This document shows, piece after piece, positions 1 through 9,913 of a stretch of 64,000 nucleotides of DNA. The number at the start of each line of letters is the position of its first letter. Positions within the stretch are counted from its first letter, which is position 1. The position numbers and the translations under genes were made by a program. The DNA is from Neobacillus niacini (GTDB taxonomy: Bacteria > Bacillota > Bacilli > Bacillales > Cytobacillaceae): positions 62,001 to 126,000 of the forward strand of contig NZ_JAMBOX010000012.1 of assembly GCF_023715785.1 (NCBI RefSeq). Reading direction: 5' to 3'. The notes under the pieces were generated by a model. The model ran no database searches. It had not been told where the DNA came from and saw only the letters and a program-made list of their open reading frames with translations.

Positions 1-1064
1 CAGGTATTCAGTTAGCACCAAACGCGATCGAAGTTTTAGACCGTCTAGGTGTAAAGGAAGAGATCTTAAAACATTCGGTGTTTCCAAAACGTCTTGTCCT
101 AAAAGATGTTTATACAGCAAAGGAATTAGCAACCCTTGATTTAGGGGAAGGGTTCCAAAAAGAATTCGGTCAGCCTTATATCGTATTGCATCGGTCTGAC
201 TTGCATAGAGTTCTTTATGAAGCATGCCAAAAACGCCCGAATATTCAATTCTTTACAAATCAAACGATTCAAACAGCAGAACAAAACGGCAATACTGTCA
301 CAATTGTTAACCAAAGTGGTGAGACGTTCACTGCAGAAGCGGTTATTGGTGCGGATGGGGTTAAGTCAAAAATGCGCAAGTTATTGGTCGATGACCAGCC
401 AGTAAACTCTGCGTATGTAGCTTATCGAGGAACTATACCTATTGAAGAAGTGTCAACTAACGCAAACTTGGATTTAGATGATGTCATCATGTGGATTGGA
501 CCAAACCTTCACTTAGTGCAATATCCGGTCAGACGCGGTGAGCTTTATAATCAAGTCGTAGTATTTAAATCCTATGATGCTACTGTTGAAGACTGGGGAA
601 CACCTAAAGAAATGGCTCGTCGTTTTGAAAATAGCCATCCAAAAGTGCAAAATGCTCTTGAATACATTAACCGGCAATTCCGCTGGCAAATGTATGACCG
701 TGAGCCAATTGATAATTGGACAAAAGGCAACATTACGCTATTGGGGGATTCTGGTCATGCCATGCTTCAATATTTAGCACAGGGCGGCGTTCAGGCACTC
801 GAAGATGCGTTTGTATTGGGAGAAGAATTAAAGAAAAATCAATCATTTGAAGAAGCGTTTAAAGCATACCAAGAAATTCGGATTCCGCGTTCAGCAATGG
901 TACAAACATCAGCTCGTAAATGGGGCGAAACCATTCACGCAGAGGATCCCCTTGTCGTCCTGCTTCGTGACCGGCTTTTCGCACAACACAAACCAACTGA
1001 TTATCATAATGTAGATTTCTTATATGGCTATTTCAAGAAAAATTACCAAAGGGTAGATCGCTAG
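1..1064 (+). CDS. FAD-dependent aromatic monooxygenase, 5'-truncated by window edge
   Basis: The reading frame is open from base 3, before the first internal ATG at 78, so the N-terminal GxGxxG dinucleotide fold lies outside the window. Visible motifs are the DG motif (VIGADGVKSK) and the GD motif (LLGDSGHAMLQYLAQGG) that contacts FAD ribityl and phosphate in class A flavoprotein hydroxylases. Family knowledge: these enzymes (salicylate, 3-hydroxybenzoate and 6-hydroxynicotinate monooxygenases) use NAD(P)H and O2 to hydroxylate an aromatic ring in the cytoplasm. The substrate cannot be read from this fragment. A DinB-fold gene follows 22 bp downstream and is probably co-transcribed, which fits an aromatic catabolic operon extending to the left. 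Confidence 0.88.
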   Translation, partial: GIQLAPNAIEVLDRLGVKEEILKHSVFPKRLVLKDVYTAKELATLDLGEGFQKEFGQPYIVLHRSDLHRVLYEACQKRPNIQFFTNQTIQTAEQNGNTVTIVNQSGETFTAEAVIGADGVKSKMRKLLVDDQPVNSAYVAYRGTIPIEEVSTNANLDLDDVIMWIGPNLHLVQYPVRRGELYNQVVVFKSYDATVEDWGTPKEMARRFENSHPKVQNALEYINRQFRWQMYDREPIDNWTKGNITLLGDSGHAMLQYLAQGGVQALEDAFVLGEELKKNQSFEEAFKAYQEIRIPRSAMVQTSARKWGETIHAEDPLVVLLRDRLFAQHKPTDYHNVDFLYGYFKKNYQRVDR

Positions 1065-1086
1065 GGGCTTAGAGGAGGCGTAATCG

Positions 1087-1581
1087 ATGACAACAGCAGT
1101 ACTGAATGAAAAAGTGGAACTGTTTAAAAAAAGTATCGATGATATTGTGGCGGTACTGAACAACACGGATGAGGCTGTACTTTACATTAAACCATCAGAA
1201 AAAGAGTGGTCAGCGATGCAAATTGTTTCTCATATATTAGAAGCAGTAGAATTTTGGGTTGCAGATTTGGAAGCACTATTGGTCGTTCCAGGGGCAAAGT
1301 GGGGACGCAACCATGAACATGTGCGCCGCTTGGCTGCTGTAGACGAAAGCGCTGTATCCCGCATTAAAAAGGATGATGCGATAACTGCACTACAAAACTT
1401 AGTCCCGAAGGTAGAGGGAGCACTTGCAAAAGTGAAAGAAGAGGACTTGGTAAAAACAGCTCCAAGTTATAATCCAAACTTTGACGGAAAACCATTATCA
1501 TTTTTAGTCGACCATCTAATCGTCGGGCACGTTACGGGTCATTATGGGCAAATTGTCCGTCATTTAGAAAAAGTTCAATAA
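1087..1581 (+). CDS. DinB/YfiT-like four-helix protein
   Basis: A 164-residue protein with the DinB-superfamily pattern of metal-ligand histidines: H49 in the first helix pair and a C-terminal cluster H143, H148, H152. It has a strong SD (GAGGAGG) 7-8 bases before ATG and lies 22 bp after the monooxygenase. Family knowledge: DinB-fold proteins include bacillithiol or mycothiol S-transferases and thiol-dependent maleylpyruvate isomerases. Inference: next to a ring hydroxylase, a thiol-dependent isomerase or transferase in aromatic degradation is plausible, but the sequence does not show the reaction. A rho-independent terminator follows, so it is the last gene of its operon. Confidence 0.75.
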   Translation: MTTAVLNEKVELFKKSIDDIVAVLNNTDEAVLYIKPSEKEWSAMQIVSHILEAVEFWVADLEALLVVPGAKWGRNHEHVRRLAAVDESAVSRIKKDDAITALQNLVPKVEGALAKVKEEDLVKTAPSYNPNFDGKPLSFLVDHLIVGHVTGHYGQIVRHLEKVQ

Positions 1582-1653
1582 GCACGATATGTTTGGGTTC
1601 ACAGTGAGCAACCCTTCCTTTTCATAAACAGCCAAATGAATGATTTTGCTTGC

Positions 1654-1677
1654 CCCAGTCTTATGACTGGGTTTTTT
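1654..1677 (+). terminator. Rho-independent terminator of the monooxygenase-DinB operon
   Basis: A seven-base-pair stem CCCAGTC/GACTGGG with a TTAT loop is followed by six T. Confidence 0.85.
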
Positions 1678-1752
1678 CGTTGAAGATAAAACACGGAATA
1701 AAGTGTAAAAATTCATCCCTTTGCTTACCCTTTTAATGTATAGTTAAAGTAA

Positions 1753-1783
1753 GTCATAATCATTGAAGTGCGAACGTTATGAC
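1753..1783. promoter_or_regulatory. Inverted repeat upstream of degV
   Basis: GTCATAA at 1753-1759 and TTATGAC at 1777-1783 form a perfect 7-bp dyad with a 17-base centre, 25 bp before the degV start. Position suggests an operator or leader hairpin; no regulator is identified. Confidence 0.35.
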
Positions 1784-1807
1784 GGTGTAAGATGAGAGGG
1801 GCAGACA

Positions 1808-2668
1808 ATGAGAAGGATTATTTTATCGACAGAAAGTGGTGCGGATTTACCGAAGGAATGGGTTGACAAGCATGCAGTTCAAGTGGTCCCGATGCATATC
1901 ATCATGGATGAACAGGATTATTTAGATGGTTTTTTACCGGTACAGGATATTTATGACTATTACGATCGGACCAAAAAAATACCTTCTACCACAGCGACAA
2001 ATCCCCATGAATATCATGATTTTTTTTCGAAAATAAAAGATGATTATCCTGATTGCATCATTATTCATATTGGTTATACATCTAAGGCATCCTCTTCCTT
2101 CCAAAACGCGATCATCGCAGCAGAAGCGTTTACAGACCTTTTTCTAATTGACGCTTTGAATGTTTCTGGTGGATTAGCTGCGATTGTCATGTATGCGGTT
2201 ACTTTGTTAGAGAAAGAACCTGCGATTGAACCACTGCGCTTAATTGAAAAAATAGAAGCTATGGTTCCTAAATCAAGGATGGCATTCATTCCTGGAAGCT
2301 TAGAGTTTTTAAGAGCAGGTGGCAGGGTCAGTAACTTTGCTTATCTGGGAGGGGCTTTGTTAAAAATAAAGCCATGCATTGAATTAATGGAAGGAAAGCT
2401 TGTATCTACGAAAAAATACCGTGGGAAAATGAATGCGGTAGCCGAAAAACTCATGCAGGATTATTTACATCAATATAGCATTGATAGAGAACAACTTTAT
2501 CTGCTTTATTCTATCGGACTCGATGAAAGTATCAAGCGCCGGATGGATGAAATGGCAAAAGTAGCTGGTTTCAAAAATGTAAAATGGATTCAAGCCGGTG
2601 CGATGATTTCTACTCACGCTGGACCTGGTGGATTCGGTATTGCAGGGCTTGAATTACAGGAGCGGTAA
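1808..2668 (+). CDS. DegV family fatty-acid-binding protein
   Basis: A 286-residue DegV-family protein. The N-terminus (ILSTESGADLP) resembles the usual I-x-DSxxDL start. The loop IGYTSKASSSFQNA and the C-terminal HAGPGGFGIAGL are the conserved lipid head-group binding segments, and FIPGSLEFLRAGGRVSN is the family signature. Family knowledge: DegV/FakB proteins bind a fatty acid and present it to the FakA kinase for phospholipid synthesis. No fakA is nearby, so this is probably one of several paralogues. The SD GAGAGGGG lies 6 bases before ATG. The next gene, a TetR regulator, starts 93 bp later with no clear terminator between them. Confidence 0.88.
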   Translation: MRRIILSTESGADLPKEWVDKHAVQVVPMHIIMDEQDYLDGFLPVQDIYDYYDRTKKIPSTTATNPHEYHDFFSKIKDDYPDCIIIHIGYTSKASSSFQNAIIAAEAFTDLFLIDALNVSGGLAAIVMYAVTLLEKEPAIEPLRLIEKIEAMVPKSRMAFIPGSLEFLRAGGRVSNFAYLGGALLKIKPCIELMEGKLVSTKKYRGKMNAVAEKLMQDYLHQYSIDREQLYLLYSIGLDESIKRRMDEMAKVAGFKNVKWIQAGAMISTHAGPGGFGIAGLELQER

Positions 2669-2761
2669 CAGCAGGAAAAGTCCAGATGCTTGCAGCAATT
2701 TTTAACAATGGACAATTCCTGATAAACGATTAAACAAAAGCATGGAGGGGACAATGCGGCA

Positions 2762-3316
2762 ATGGATACACGCTCAAAGATCATTGACATCGCGACTGCT
2801 CTTTTCCAGCAAAAAGGATATAAAAGCGTAGGTGTAACCGAAATCTTAAAAGAATGCAAAATTTCAAAAGGGTCGCTCTATCATCATTTTCCGAATGGAA
2901 AAGAAGAAATACTCATCGCCTGTCTAAAGTCCGTGAGTGAATCAATTATTACGATTGTCAAGAATGTCTATAAAGAATATCCTACTACTCTTGTGGCCAC
3001 GCAAGCAATGATTGAAAAAATGGTAGCAGACTTTGAGCGGGATGGGACTATTGCAGGTAATACGATTACTAGCATCGTCAGTGAAATGGGAACGCTAAGT
3101 GAATCTGTCCGAATCGTCTGTGCGGACCTTTACACACGCATTCAAGAGATTTTGGCAAAGAAACTGGTTTCGGACGGGTTTTCCGAAGCAGAAGCACATT
3201 CAATCGCTCTTACGATGACGACATCCTTTGAAGGCGGAATTATGCTCTGTTTAACCTATCAATCAAGTGATCCACTGAAAACGATCTCCCATGTCTTGCC
3301 CAAACTTTTGAACTAA
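2762..3316 (+). CDS. TetR/AcrR transcriptional regulator (LmrA/YxaF-like)
   Basis: A 184-residue protein. Residues 1-50 form a TetR-type DNA-binding domain (FQQKGYKSVGVTEILKE, then KGSLYHHFPNGKEE). The H-F-P-N-G-K variant of the recognition helix end is typical of the LmrA/YxaF group, which represses efflux or quercetin-responsive genes. The C-terminal half is the ligand-binding domain. GGAGGGG is 11 bases upstream of ATG; an earlier ATG at 2754 is out of frame. No target is apparent; the next gene, leuS, has its own T-box. Confidence 0.85.
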   Translation: MDTRSKIIDIATALFQQKGYKSVGVTEILKECKISKGSLYHHFPNGKEEILIACLKSVSESIITIVKNVYKEYPTTLVATQAMIEKMVADFERDGTIAGNTITSIVSEMGTLSESVRIVCADLYTRIQEILAKKLVSDGFSEAEAHSIALTMTTSFEGGIMLCLTYQSSDPLKTISHVLPKLLN

Positions 3317-3368
3317 TAATGCTTGTTTAAAAAAAAGCAATCCTGTCAATTATGAAAATAGGCGCTAG

Positions 3369-3396
3369 TTGCTTGCATCCTGCAAGAAAATACAAT
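3369..3396 (+). promoter_or_regulatory. Candidate sigma-A promoter for leuS
   Basis: TTGCTT (3369-3374), 16 bases, then TACAAT (3391-3396), just upstream of the T-box leader. A dyad CTTGCA-TCC-TGCAAG (3372-3386) overlaps the spacer. The -35 is a poor match. Confidence 0.4.
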
Positions 3397-3402
3397 AAAA
3401 TA

Positions 3403-3660
3403 ACTATTACATTAATAGGTAATAACAGTGAGTAGGAGTAGTAGTGATTGTAACCGCATGTAGAGAGTTGACGGCTGGTGAAAAGTCAACCGGGGAAATC
3501 ATGAACTCGCCTAGGAGTTGCTGGCATGAAAGAACAGTAATGCTAGCCGTTTGCCGCGTTAAGGTTCAATGAAGCGAGTGCATATGCACTAATGTGGGTG
3601 GTACCGCGGGAAGATACATAATCCTCTCGTCCCTATTTTGGGATGAGGGGTTTTTTATTT
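3403..3660 (+). promoter_or_regulatory. T-box leader (leucine) with terminator/antiterminator
   Basis: The T-box core AATGTGGGTGGTACCGCG is at 3591-3608. It is followed by an 11-bp terminator hairpin (CCTCTCGTCCC/GGGATGAGGGG, 3623-3650) and a T run. The leucine codon CTC at 3506-3508, in GAACTCGCC, is the likely specifier. Uncharged tRNA-Leu would pair here and with the T-box bulge to favour antitermination of leuS, which starts 60 bases downstream. The exact 5' end is estimated from the promoter. Confidence 0.93.
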
Positions 3661-3720
3661 TTAAATAGAAAAATTGGAATAGCCAAAGCTGGTTGAGCTA
3701 TTCAATTAGGAGGACTTAAC

Positions 3721-6138
3721 ATGAGCTTCGATCATCAGCAAATCGAAAAAAAATGGCAAAAAAAGTGGGAAACAGAAAAAACGTTTAAAACAAGCGAAGA
3801 ATACGATAAACGGAAATTCTATGCGCTTGATATGTTTCCGTATCCATCCGGGGCCGGCCTTCACGTCGGACATCCTGAGGGTTACACCGCAACCGATATC
3901 CTTTCCCGGATGAAACGGATGCAGGGCTACAATGTGCTTCATCCAATGGGCTGGGATGCTTTCGGTCTGCCGGCAGAACAATACGCATTGGATACCGGCA
4001 ACGACCCGGCTGAATTCACTGCGAAAAATATTGAAACGTTCAAAAGACAAATTAAAGCCCTTGGTTTTTCCTACGACTGGGACCGCGAAGTGAACACTAC
4101 TGACCCGGAATACTATAAATGGACGCAATGGATTTTCTTAAAGCTTTGGGAAAAAGGGCTAGCCTACGTAGATGAAGTGCCAGTCAACTGGTGCCCGGCG
4201 CTTGGAACAGTATTAGCTAATGAAGAGGTCATTGATGGGAAAAGTGAACGTGGCGGACACCCTGTTGAACGCCGTCCGATGCGGCAGTGGATTCTAAAAA
4301 TTACCGCGTATGCCGATCGATTATTGGAAGACCTTGAAGAACTTGATTGGCCGGAAAGCTTGAAGGAAATGCAACGCAACTGGATCGGCCGTTCCGAAGG
4401 TGCCGAGGTAACCTTCCAAATCGACGGACACGAAGGGACATTCACTGTATTCACGACCCGTCCTGATACACTTTTTGGAGCGACATATGCGGTGCTTGCA
4501 CCTGAGCATACATTGGTCGATGACATTACAACAGCTGAACAGCGAGCTGCTGTAGATGCTTACTTGGAAAAAGTAAAGTCAAAGAGCGACCTTGAGCGCA
4601 CTGACTTGGCAAAGGAAAAAACGGGCGTATTCACCGGGGCGTATGCGATCAATCCGGCAAACGGCGAGAAAATGCCAATCTGGATTGCCGATTATGTATT
4701 AGCCAGCTATGGTACCGGTGCGATTATGGCTGTACCGGGGCATGATGAGCGCGACTATGAATTTGCGAAAGTATTTGAGCTTCCAATTGTAGAGGTTGTT
4801 GCCGGCGGAGATGTTGACAAAGAAGCCTATACCGGCGATGGAAAACATGTTAATTCCGACTTTTTAAATGGTTTAAATAAAACGGACGCGATTCAAAAAA
4901 TGATTTCCTGGTTGGAAGAAAAGAGCATTGGCACCAAAAAGGTCACTTACCGCCTACGCGACTGGTTATTCAGCCGCCAGCGTTATTGGGGCGAGCCGAT
5001 TCCTATTATCCATTGGGAGGATGGCACAACCACTGCGGTTCCAGAAGCAGAACTTCCATTAATGCTGCCAAAAACAACCGATATCAAACCTTCCGGCACA
5101 GGTGAGTCACCGCTTGCCAACATTGAGGAGTGGGTGAATGTTGTCGACCCGGCAACCGGCAAAAAAGGACGCCGCGAAACGAACACCATGCCGCAATGGG
5201 CCGGCAGCTGCTGGTACTATTTACGCTATATTGACCCTAACAATAAGGAACAATTAGCGTCACCGGAAAAATTAAAGCACTGGCTTCCGGTTGATATTTA
5301 TATTGGCGGTGCCGAGCATGCAGTGCTTCACTTATTGTACGCACGATTCTGGCATAAATTTTTATATGATCTCGGCGTAGTGCCAACGAAGGAACCGTTC
5401 CAAAAGCTGTTTAACCAAGGAATGATTCTGGGCGAAGGCAATGAAAAAATGAGTAAATCAAAAGGCAATGTTGTCAATCCTGATGACATCCTTCATAGCC
5501 ATGGTGCAGACACACTTCGTCTTTATGAAATGTTCATGGGACCGCTTGATGCATCGATTGCCTGGTCAACCAACGGCCTGGATGGTTCACGCCGTTTCCT
5601 TGACCGCATCTGGCGTTTATTTGTAGAGGAAAATGGGGAACTGAATCCAAAAATTCAATCGGATGAGGAAGCCTCAAATCTTGAAAAAGTTTATCATCAA
5701 ACAGTGAAAAAAGTAACCGAGGATTACGAGGGACTGCGGTTTAATACCGCCATCTCACAAATGATGGTATTCATTAATGAAGCCTATAAAGCAACGGTTC
5801 TGCCAAAGCACTTTGTCGAAGGCTTCGTCAAACTTCTTTCCCCGGTTGCTCCACATATTGCCGAAGAATTATGGGAAAGACTAGGGCATAATGGCACAAT
5901 CGCCTATGAGGCTTGGCCAGCATATGATGAAGCAAAACTGGTTGATGATGAAGTGGAGATTGTGGTACAGGTCAATGGCAAAGTGAAGGCGAAGCTATTG
6001 GTACCAACTGATGCAAGCAAAGAAGCAATGGAAGGGATTGCGATGGACGATGACCGCGTGAAGGAACAGATTGAAGGTAAAACCATTCGCAAGGTCATCA
6101 CTGTTCCTGGCAAGCTGGTTAATATTGTGGCAAATTAA
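3721..6138 (+). CDS. leuS: Leucyl-tRNA synthetase
   Basis: An 805-residue class Ia aminoacyl-tRNA synthetase that charges tRNA-Leu in the cytoplasm. The HIGH motif is H48-V-G-H51 and the KMSKS motif is residues 576-580. Between them are the zinc-type insert region and the CP1 editing domain, with the [12 protein letters not shown] threonine-rich signature. The anticodon-binding and C-terminal domains end in [12 protein letters not shown]. Length is normal for Bacillus. SD GGAGG is 7-9 bases before ATG. Expression is controlled by the preceding leucine T-box. A strong terminator follows immediately. Confidence 0.98.
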   Translation: MSFDHQQIEKKWQKKWETEKTFKTSEEYDKRKFYALDMFPYPSGAGLHVGHPEGYTATDILSRMKRMQGYNVLHPMGWDAFGLPAEQYALDTGNDPAEFTAKNIETFKRQIKALGFSYDWDREVNTTDPEYYKWTQWIFLKLWEKGLAYVDEVPVNWCPALGTVLANEEVIDGKSERGGHPVERRPMRQWILKITAYADRLLEDLEELDWPESLKEMQRNWIGRSEGAEVTFQIDGHEGTFTVFTTRPDTLFGATYAVLAPEHTLVDDITTAEQRAAVDAYLEKVKSKSDLERTDLAKEKTGVFTGAYAINPANGEKMPIWIADYVLASYGTGAIMAVPGHDERDYEFAKVFELPIVEVVAGGDVDKEAYTGDGKHVNSDFLNGLNKTDAIQKMISWLEEKSIGTKKVTYRLRDWLFSRQRYWGEPIPIIHWEDGTTTAVPEAELPLMLPKTTDIKPSGTGESPLANIEEWVNVVDPATGKKGRRETNTMPQWAGSCWYYLRYIDPNNKEQLASPEKLKHWLPVDIYIGGAEHAVLHLLYARFWHKFLYDLGVVPTKEPFQKLFNQGMILGEGNEKMSKSKGNVVNPDDILHSHGADTLRLYEMFMGPLDASIAWSTNGLDGSRRFLDRIWRLFVEENGELNPKIQSDEEASNLEKVYHQTVKKVTEDYEGLRFNTAISQMMVFINEAYKATVLPKHFVEGFVKLLSPVAPHIAEELWERLGHNGTIAYEAWPAYDEAKLVDDEVEIVVQVNGKVKAKLLVPTDASKEAMEGIAMDDDRVKEQIEGKTIRKVITVPGKLVNIVAN

Positions 6139-6146
6139 TTTTATAA

Positions 6147-6178
6147 AACATCCCCCAGGTATAGAGGGGGATGTTTTT
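6147..6178 (+). terminator. leuS terminator
   Basis: A ten-base-pair stem AACATCCCCC/GGGGGATGTT with a 9-base loop, ending in a T run. Confidence 0.9.
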
Positions 6179-6196
6179 CTAAAGGGGCTGGGTGGA

Positions 6197-6502
6197 ATGG
6201 AAGAAATCAAAACGATAACAACAGAGGAGTTACAAAAAAAGCTTGAAGCAGGGGAAAAGCTTGAGCTAGTGGATGTCCGGGAAGATCATGAGGTGGCAAT
6301 GGGAATGATTCCAGGAGCAAAGCATATTCGCATGAACGATATCCCGGCACACCTCGACTATTTTGACAAAGACAAGGAATATATCTTTATCTGCCGTTCC
6401 AGCGCACGCAGCGGGAATGTCTGCTATTACCTGCAAGAGCAAGGCTTCAAGGTCCGCAACATGGTAGGCGGTATGCTGGAATGGACAGGTGAAACGGAAT
6501 AA
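6197..6502 (+). CDS. Rhodanese-like single-domain protein
   Basis: Starting at ATG 6197 gives 101 residues. A longer in-frame start inside leuS would read through the leuS terminator and is rejected. The active-site loop is C66-R-S-S-A-R-S, with the CH2-like start ELVDVREDHEVAMGMIPGA typical of single-domain rhodaneses (B. subtilis YtwF type). Family knowledge: the cysteine carries a persulfide and passes sulfane sulfur to acceptors. The GGGGCTGGGTGG stretch supplies a modest SD. It is followed by its own terminator and then cse60. Confidence 0.9.
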   Translation: MEEIKTITTEELQKKLEAGEKLELVDVREDHEVAMGMIPGAKHIRMNDIPAHLDYFDKDKEYIFICRSSARSGNVCYYLQEQGFKVRNMVGGMLEWTGETE

Positions 6503-6527
6503 CGGTTCTCAAGGAGCCGTTTTTTTT
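6501..6527 (+). terminator. Terminator after the rhodanese gene
   Basis: Stem AACGGTTC/GGAGCCGTT with G-T pairs and eight T; it overlaps the stop codon. Confidence 0.82.
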
Positions 6528-6592
6528 ACCTTCTATTTTTAATTTTCTGAAAGACTGTCAATAATGATAGAAAAACAGAAAGGTAGAGGGCA

Positions 6593-6778
6593 ATGATCCA
6601 GGTTAAACTATTTGACCGAGAGCATGAAAAAGATTTGGAAAGTGAAATGAACCGGTTTTTGCGAAGGTTGGATGAAAAGAGTCTTTTGGACATTAAATAT
6701 AATGTCACGGCTTTCCAGGAGGACGAAGATGATGACCAGGTATATTGTTTTTCGGCGATGATTATTTACCGGGCCTGA
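6593..6778 (+). CDS. cse60: Sporulation protein Cse60
   Basis: A 61-residue acidic small protein beginning MIQVKLFDREHEKDLE and ending CFSAMIIYRA. Length, start and genomic position match Cse60, a sigma-E-dependent mother-cell protein of unknown function in Bacillus. I could not find a convincing sigma-E promoter in the 65-bp gap upstream. The SD is GGTAGAGGG. The stop codon lies inside the stem of the terminator shared with the convergent ytfP gene. Confidence 0.82.
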   Translation: MIQVKLFDREHEKDLESEMNRFLRRLDEKSLLDIKYNVTAFQEDEDDDQVYCFSAMIIYRA

Positions 6779-6808
6779 CACTCATAAGTCAGGCCCGATT
6801 ATTTTTTG
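6770..6808. terminator. Bidirectional terminator shared by cse60 and ytfP
   Basis: CGGGCCTGAC/GTCAGGCCCG (10 bp, 8-base loop), followed on the + strand by ATTATTTTTT. Both stop codons fall within or beside the stem, so the convergent genes share one hairpin with an 11-bp gap. Confidence 0.88.
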
Positions 6809-8063
6809 CGGTTATGGCTGCATTCGTCCCGGCAAGCCTACCCGTTACAAATGCCGAAGTGATGTTATAGCCGCCGGTATATCCGTGGACATCAAGGATT
6901 TCCCCACAGAAGAATAAACCGTTCATCAGTTTTGATTCCATTGTTTTTGGGTCTATTTCTTTAACAGAGACGCCTCCCCCTGTAACAAAGGCTTTTTCAA
7001 TTGACAAGGTTCCATTTACTTTGAATTGAAATTGTTTGCAGTTCTTTGCAAATGCCCGGATTTTTTCGTTTGAGATGACTCCCCCTTGTGAAGAAGGGTC
7101 AATGTCGTTTTGATCTAATAAAAACAGGAGGTACCGTTCCGGTAATAAACCTTTTAACGTATTTTTGATGCTTTTCTTCGGTTCTTCTTTAACCAATTTG
7201 ACGATTTCTTGAAAAAGCTCCTCTTCGTTCCGGTCTGGCAGGGCGTCAAGGCTCACGGTTACTTGTGATAATTTCCACTTTTTCATGGCTTTGACAACAA
7301 ACTGACTGCAGCGCAGCACGGCCGGACCGCTGATGCCGAAATGGGTAAAAATCATATCCATCCGATGGCGGATAAGCGGCTTTCCTTTCGGGTTCAAAAC
7401 ACTTAACTGAATATCCCGCAATGACAAACCTTGCAGCGTTTTATCTTTGATAAATGGTTCAGCGGAGGTAACCGGCACCTCAGTCGGGAACAATTCAGTA
7501 ATGGTATGCCCGGCTTTTTCCGCCCAGGCATAGCCGTCACCGGTGGACCCGGTATGCGGGACCGACTTGCCGCCAACAGCAAGCACGACAGATTTTGCCT
7601 TGATTTTTTGACCGTCTTTCAAGAGAACCCCTATTACTTGTCCGTTTTCATATAGTACATCGGCAACCGGACTATTTTTAAAAACCTTAACTTGTAATTT
7701 TTCTAATTGTTGTAATAATGCCTCGACAACGGACTGGGCTTTATCGGACACGGGGAACATCCGGCCGTGGTCTTCTTCCTTTAAGGCAATGCCCAAGCCT
7801 TCGAAGAAGCGAATGATATCCTCATTATTGAAAATCGAAAAGGCGCTATATAAAAATTTGCCGTTTCCCGGAATATGCTTAATAATTTCATCAACGGGGA
7901 GCCTATTAGTGACATTGCAGCGCCCACCGCCGGATATGGCAAGCTTGCGGCCAAGCTTATCTCCTTTATCAATCAACAATACTTTTGCCCCTTTTTCCCC
8001 AGCGGAAATGGCAGCCATCAGCCCCGAAGGACCGCCGCCGATGACAATGCAATCAAATTCCAT
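6789..8063 (-). CDS. ytfP: HI0933-family FAD/NAD(P)-dependent flavoprotein (YtfP)
   Basis: With the ATG at 8063 (SD GGTGG five bases upstream) the product is 424 residues. Upstream in-frame TTG/GTG codons are less likely starts. The N-terminus has the Rossmann motif [29 protein letters not shown] is the HI0933/BaiN signature, and the C-terminus ends with [19 protein letters not shown], which closes over FAD. Family knowledge: related enzymes reduce activated double bonds (BaiN, bile-acid 7-dehydroxylation); the role in Bacillus is not established. It is divergent from ytgP. Confidence 0.9.
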   Translation of the reverse strand: MEFDCIVIGGGPSGLMAAISAGEKGAKVLLIDKGDKLGRKLAISGGGRCNVTNRLPVDEIIKHIPGNGKFLYSAFSIFNNEDIIRFFEGLGIALKEEDHGRMFPVSDKAQSVVEALLQQLEKLQVKVFKNSPVADVLYENGQVIGVLLKDGQKIKAKSVVLAVGGKSVPHTGSTGDGYAWAEKAGHTITELFPTEVPVTSAEPFIKDKTLQGLSLRDIQLSVLNPKGKPLIRHRMDMIFTHFGISGPAVLRCSQFVVKAMKKWKLSQVTVSLDALPDRNEEELFQEIVKLVKEEPKKSIKNTLKGLLPERYLLFLLDQNDIDPSSQGGVISNEKIRAFAKNCKQFQFKVNGTLSIEKAFVTGGGVSVKEIDPKTMESKLMNGLFFCGEILDVHGYTGGYNITSAFVTGRLAGTNAAITAKNNRA

Positions 8064-8284
8064 ACGTTCCACCAACTTTAACTAGATTCAACTAATTATA
8101 AACATTTCATGAACAAATTAAACTATTTTTCATCATTTTACTTCTGTTGTGAGTGGCATCGTGAGTTAAGAAGTTGTAAACTATCCATAGTGTGCAAAAA
8201 AAGTCGAATTTATTTTGTTAAAATGCATACGAATATGTGTTTGGTTATCCAGAATGCTTATGCTTTCTAATAGGAAGGGATTAT

Positions 8285-9913
8285 ATGCAGTCAAAGCTAT
8301 TAAGAGGTACATTTATTTTAACAATAGGAACGATACTTTCAAAAGTTCTCGGATTAATTTACGTTATTCCTTTTTTCCAAATTGTCGGCCGTGAGGGAAC
8401 GGTACTCTATCAATACTCTTATGTTCCCTATACAGTTTTTATCAGTGTCGCAACGGCAGGGATTCCACTTGCTGTGTCAAAGTTCATATCTAAATATAAT
8501 GCGCTAGAGGAATATGCCGTTGGCCGAAAGCTATTTAAATCCGGCCTGATCATCATGTTGGCAACGGGTATTGTTTCGTTTCTGATTATGTATTTGGCTG
8601 CCCCGACACTTGCGGAAATGAGCACAAGCGGTAAAAAGGCGGATCTTGAAGATGTTACTACCGTTATGCGGGCTGTCAGCTTTGCGTTGATTGTCGTTCC
8701 ATTTATGAGTTTAATCAGAGGCTTCTTTCAGGGACATCAGTCAATGGGACCGACTGCAGTTTCCCAGGTTGTTGAGCAAATTGTTCGCATCACCTTTGTT
8801 CTTCTCGGTGCCTATGTTGTGCTGCATTTTTTGGACGGATCGATTGCAACCGCTGCTAGCGTAGCAACCTTTGCCGCCTTTATTGGGGCGATTGGTGGCC
8901 TGCTTGTTCTATTTTGGTATTGGTATAAACGGAAGCCGTATTTGGATGAACTGTTGAAACAAGATAAAGGGACAATGGATGTCTCGCTTAAGGAAATTTA
9001 TAAGGAGATTTTGCTGTATTCCGCACCGTTTGTCCTTGTTGGTATAGTAAACCCGCTGTTTCAGGCGATCGACCAAGCTACCTTCAGCAAGGCCATGGGA
9101 GCGATTGGTTTGGGGGAAGTGGCGAAGTCCTATTTTTCGATTTTGAACTTTGAATCGCATAAAATTGTAATTATCCCAATGTCACTGGCCACCGCTTTTT
9201 CGTTAACGCTTGTTCCTAGTATCACCAAGGCGTTCGTCGCGGGAGATCAAAAAAGTTTAAACCGGCAGCTTAATCAGACTTTCCAAGTTTTATTATTCCT
9301 GACTCTCCCAGCTTCAATTGGCCTTTCATTGTTGGCTGAACCCGTTTATACGGCTTTTTACCAACATGATTTAATTGGTACAGAAGTATTGAGAACCTAT
9401 GCTCCGGTTGCCATCTTGTTTTCGCTTTATTCCGTCACCGCCGCGATATTGCAGGGCATTAACGAGCAGCGGTTTACGATTTTAAGTTTATTGGTCGGTT
9501 TGTTGGTAAAATTAACGTTAAACATTCCGTTGATTGAAGCGATGGAAATTAAAGGCGCCATCCTTGCCACTACTTTGGGATACACAGCGGCTATTTTAAT
9601 CAACTTAATTGTAATAAAGGTTTATTCCGGTTATCCATTCCGACTTGTTTGGCGAAGAAGTTTGCTGATTGCGATTTTTGTTGGTTTAATGTGGGGCGGA
9701 ACCGGAATTGTCTATAAACTATTATTGTTATTCCTTTCACCAGAATCCAAAATTCAATCAGTCATCATGATCCTAATCAGTGCCGGAGCCGGGGCGGCAA
9801 TTTATTTCTATCTTGGCTTAAAATCTGGCCTTGCCCGCCGGCTATTTGGCGACAGGTTGGATAAGGTACTGACAAAATTAAGACTTGGAAGGAGACGGGG
9901 CGTTGAGAATTGA
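8285..9913 (+). CDS. ytgP: Polysaccharide/lipid II flippase, MurJ-type (YtgP)
   Basis: A 542-residue polytopic membrane protein from ATG 8285 (SD AGGAAGGG). The first segment, LLRGTFILTIGTILSKVLGL, is the MATE/MOP-superfamily N-terminal helix, and about 14 hydrophobic segments follow. Family knowledge: B. subtilis YtgP (MurJ) translocates the peptidoglycan precursor lipid II across the cytoplasmic membrane. It overlaps the pseudouridine synthase gene by 11 bp, so the two are translationally linked. An upstream in-frame ATG at 8237 has no good SD and is not used. Confidence 0.92.
   Translation: MQSKLLRGTFILTIGTILSKVLGLIYVIPFFQIVGREGTVLYQYSYVPYTVFISVATAGIPLAVSKFISKYNALEEYAVGRKLFKSGLIIMLATGIVSFLIMYLAAPTLAEMSTSGKKADLEDVTTVMRAVSFALIVVPFMSLIRGFFQGHQSMGPTAVSQVVEQIVRITFVLLGAYVVLHFLDGSIATAASVATFAAFIGAIGGLLVLFWYWYKRKPYLDELLKQDKGTMDVSLKEIYKEILLYSAPFVLVGIVNPLFQAIDQATFSKAMGAIGLGEVAKSYFSILNFESHKIVIIPMSLATAFSLTLVPSITKAFVAGDQKSLNRQLNQTFQVLLFLTLPASIGLSLLAEPVYTAFYQHDLIGTEVLRTYAPVAILFSLYSVTAAILQGINEQRFTILSLLVGLLVKLTLNIPLIEAMEIKGAILATTLGYTAAILINLIVIKVYSGYPFRLVWRRSLLIAIFVGLMWGGTGIVYKLLLLFLSPESKIQSVIMILISAGAGAAIYFYLGLKSGLARRLFGDRLDKVLTKLRLGRRRGVEN

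Noticed and set aside
6071-6196. Long N-terminal extension of the rhodanese gene
   Set aside because: It would start inside leuS and read through the leuS terminator hairpin; ATG 6197 gives the normal family length.
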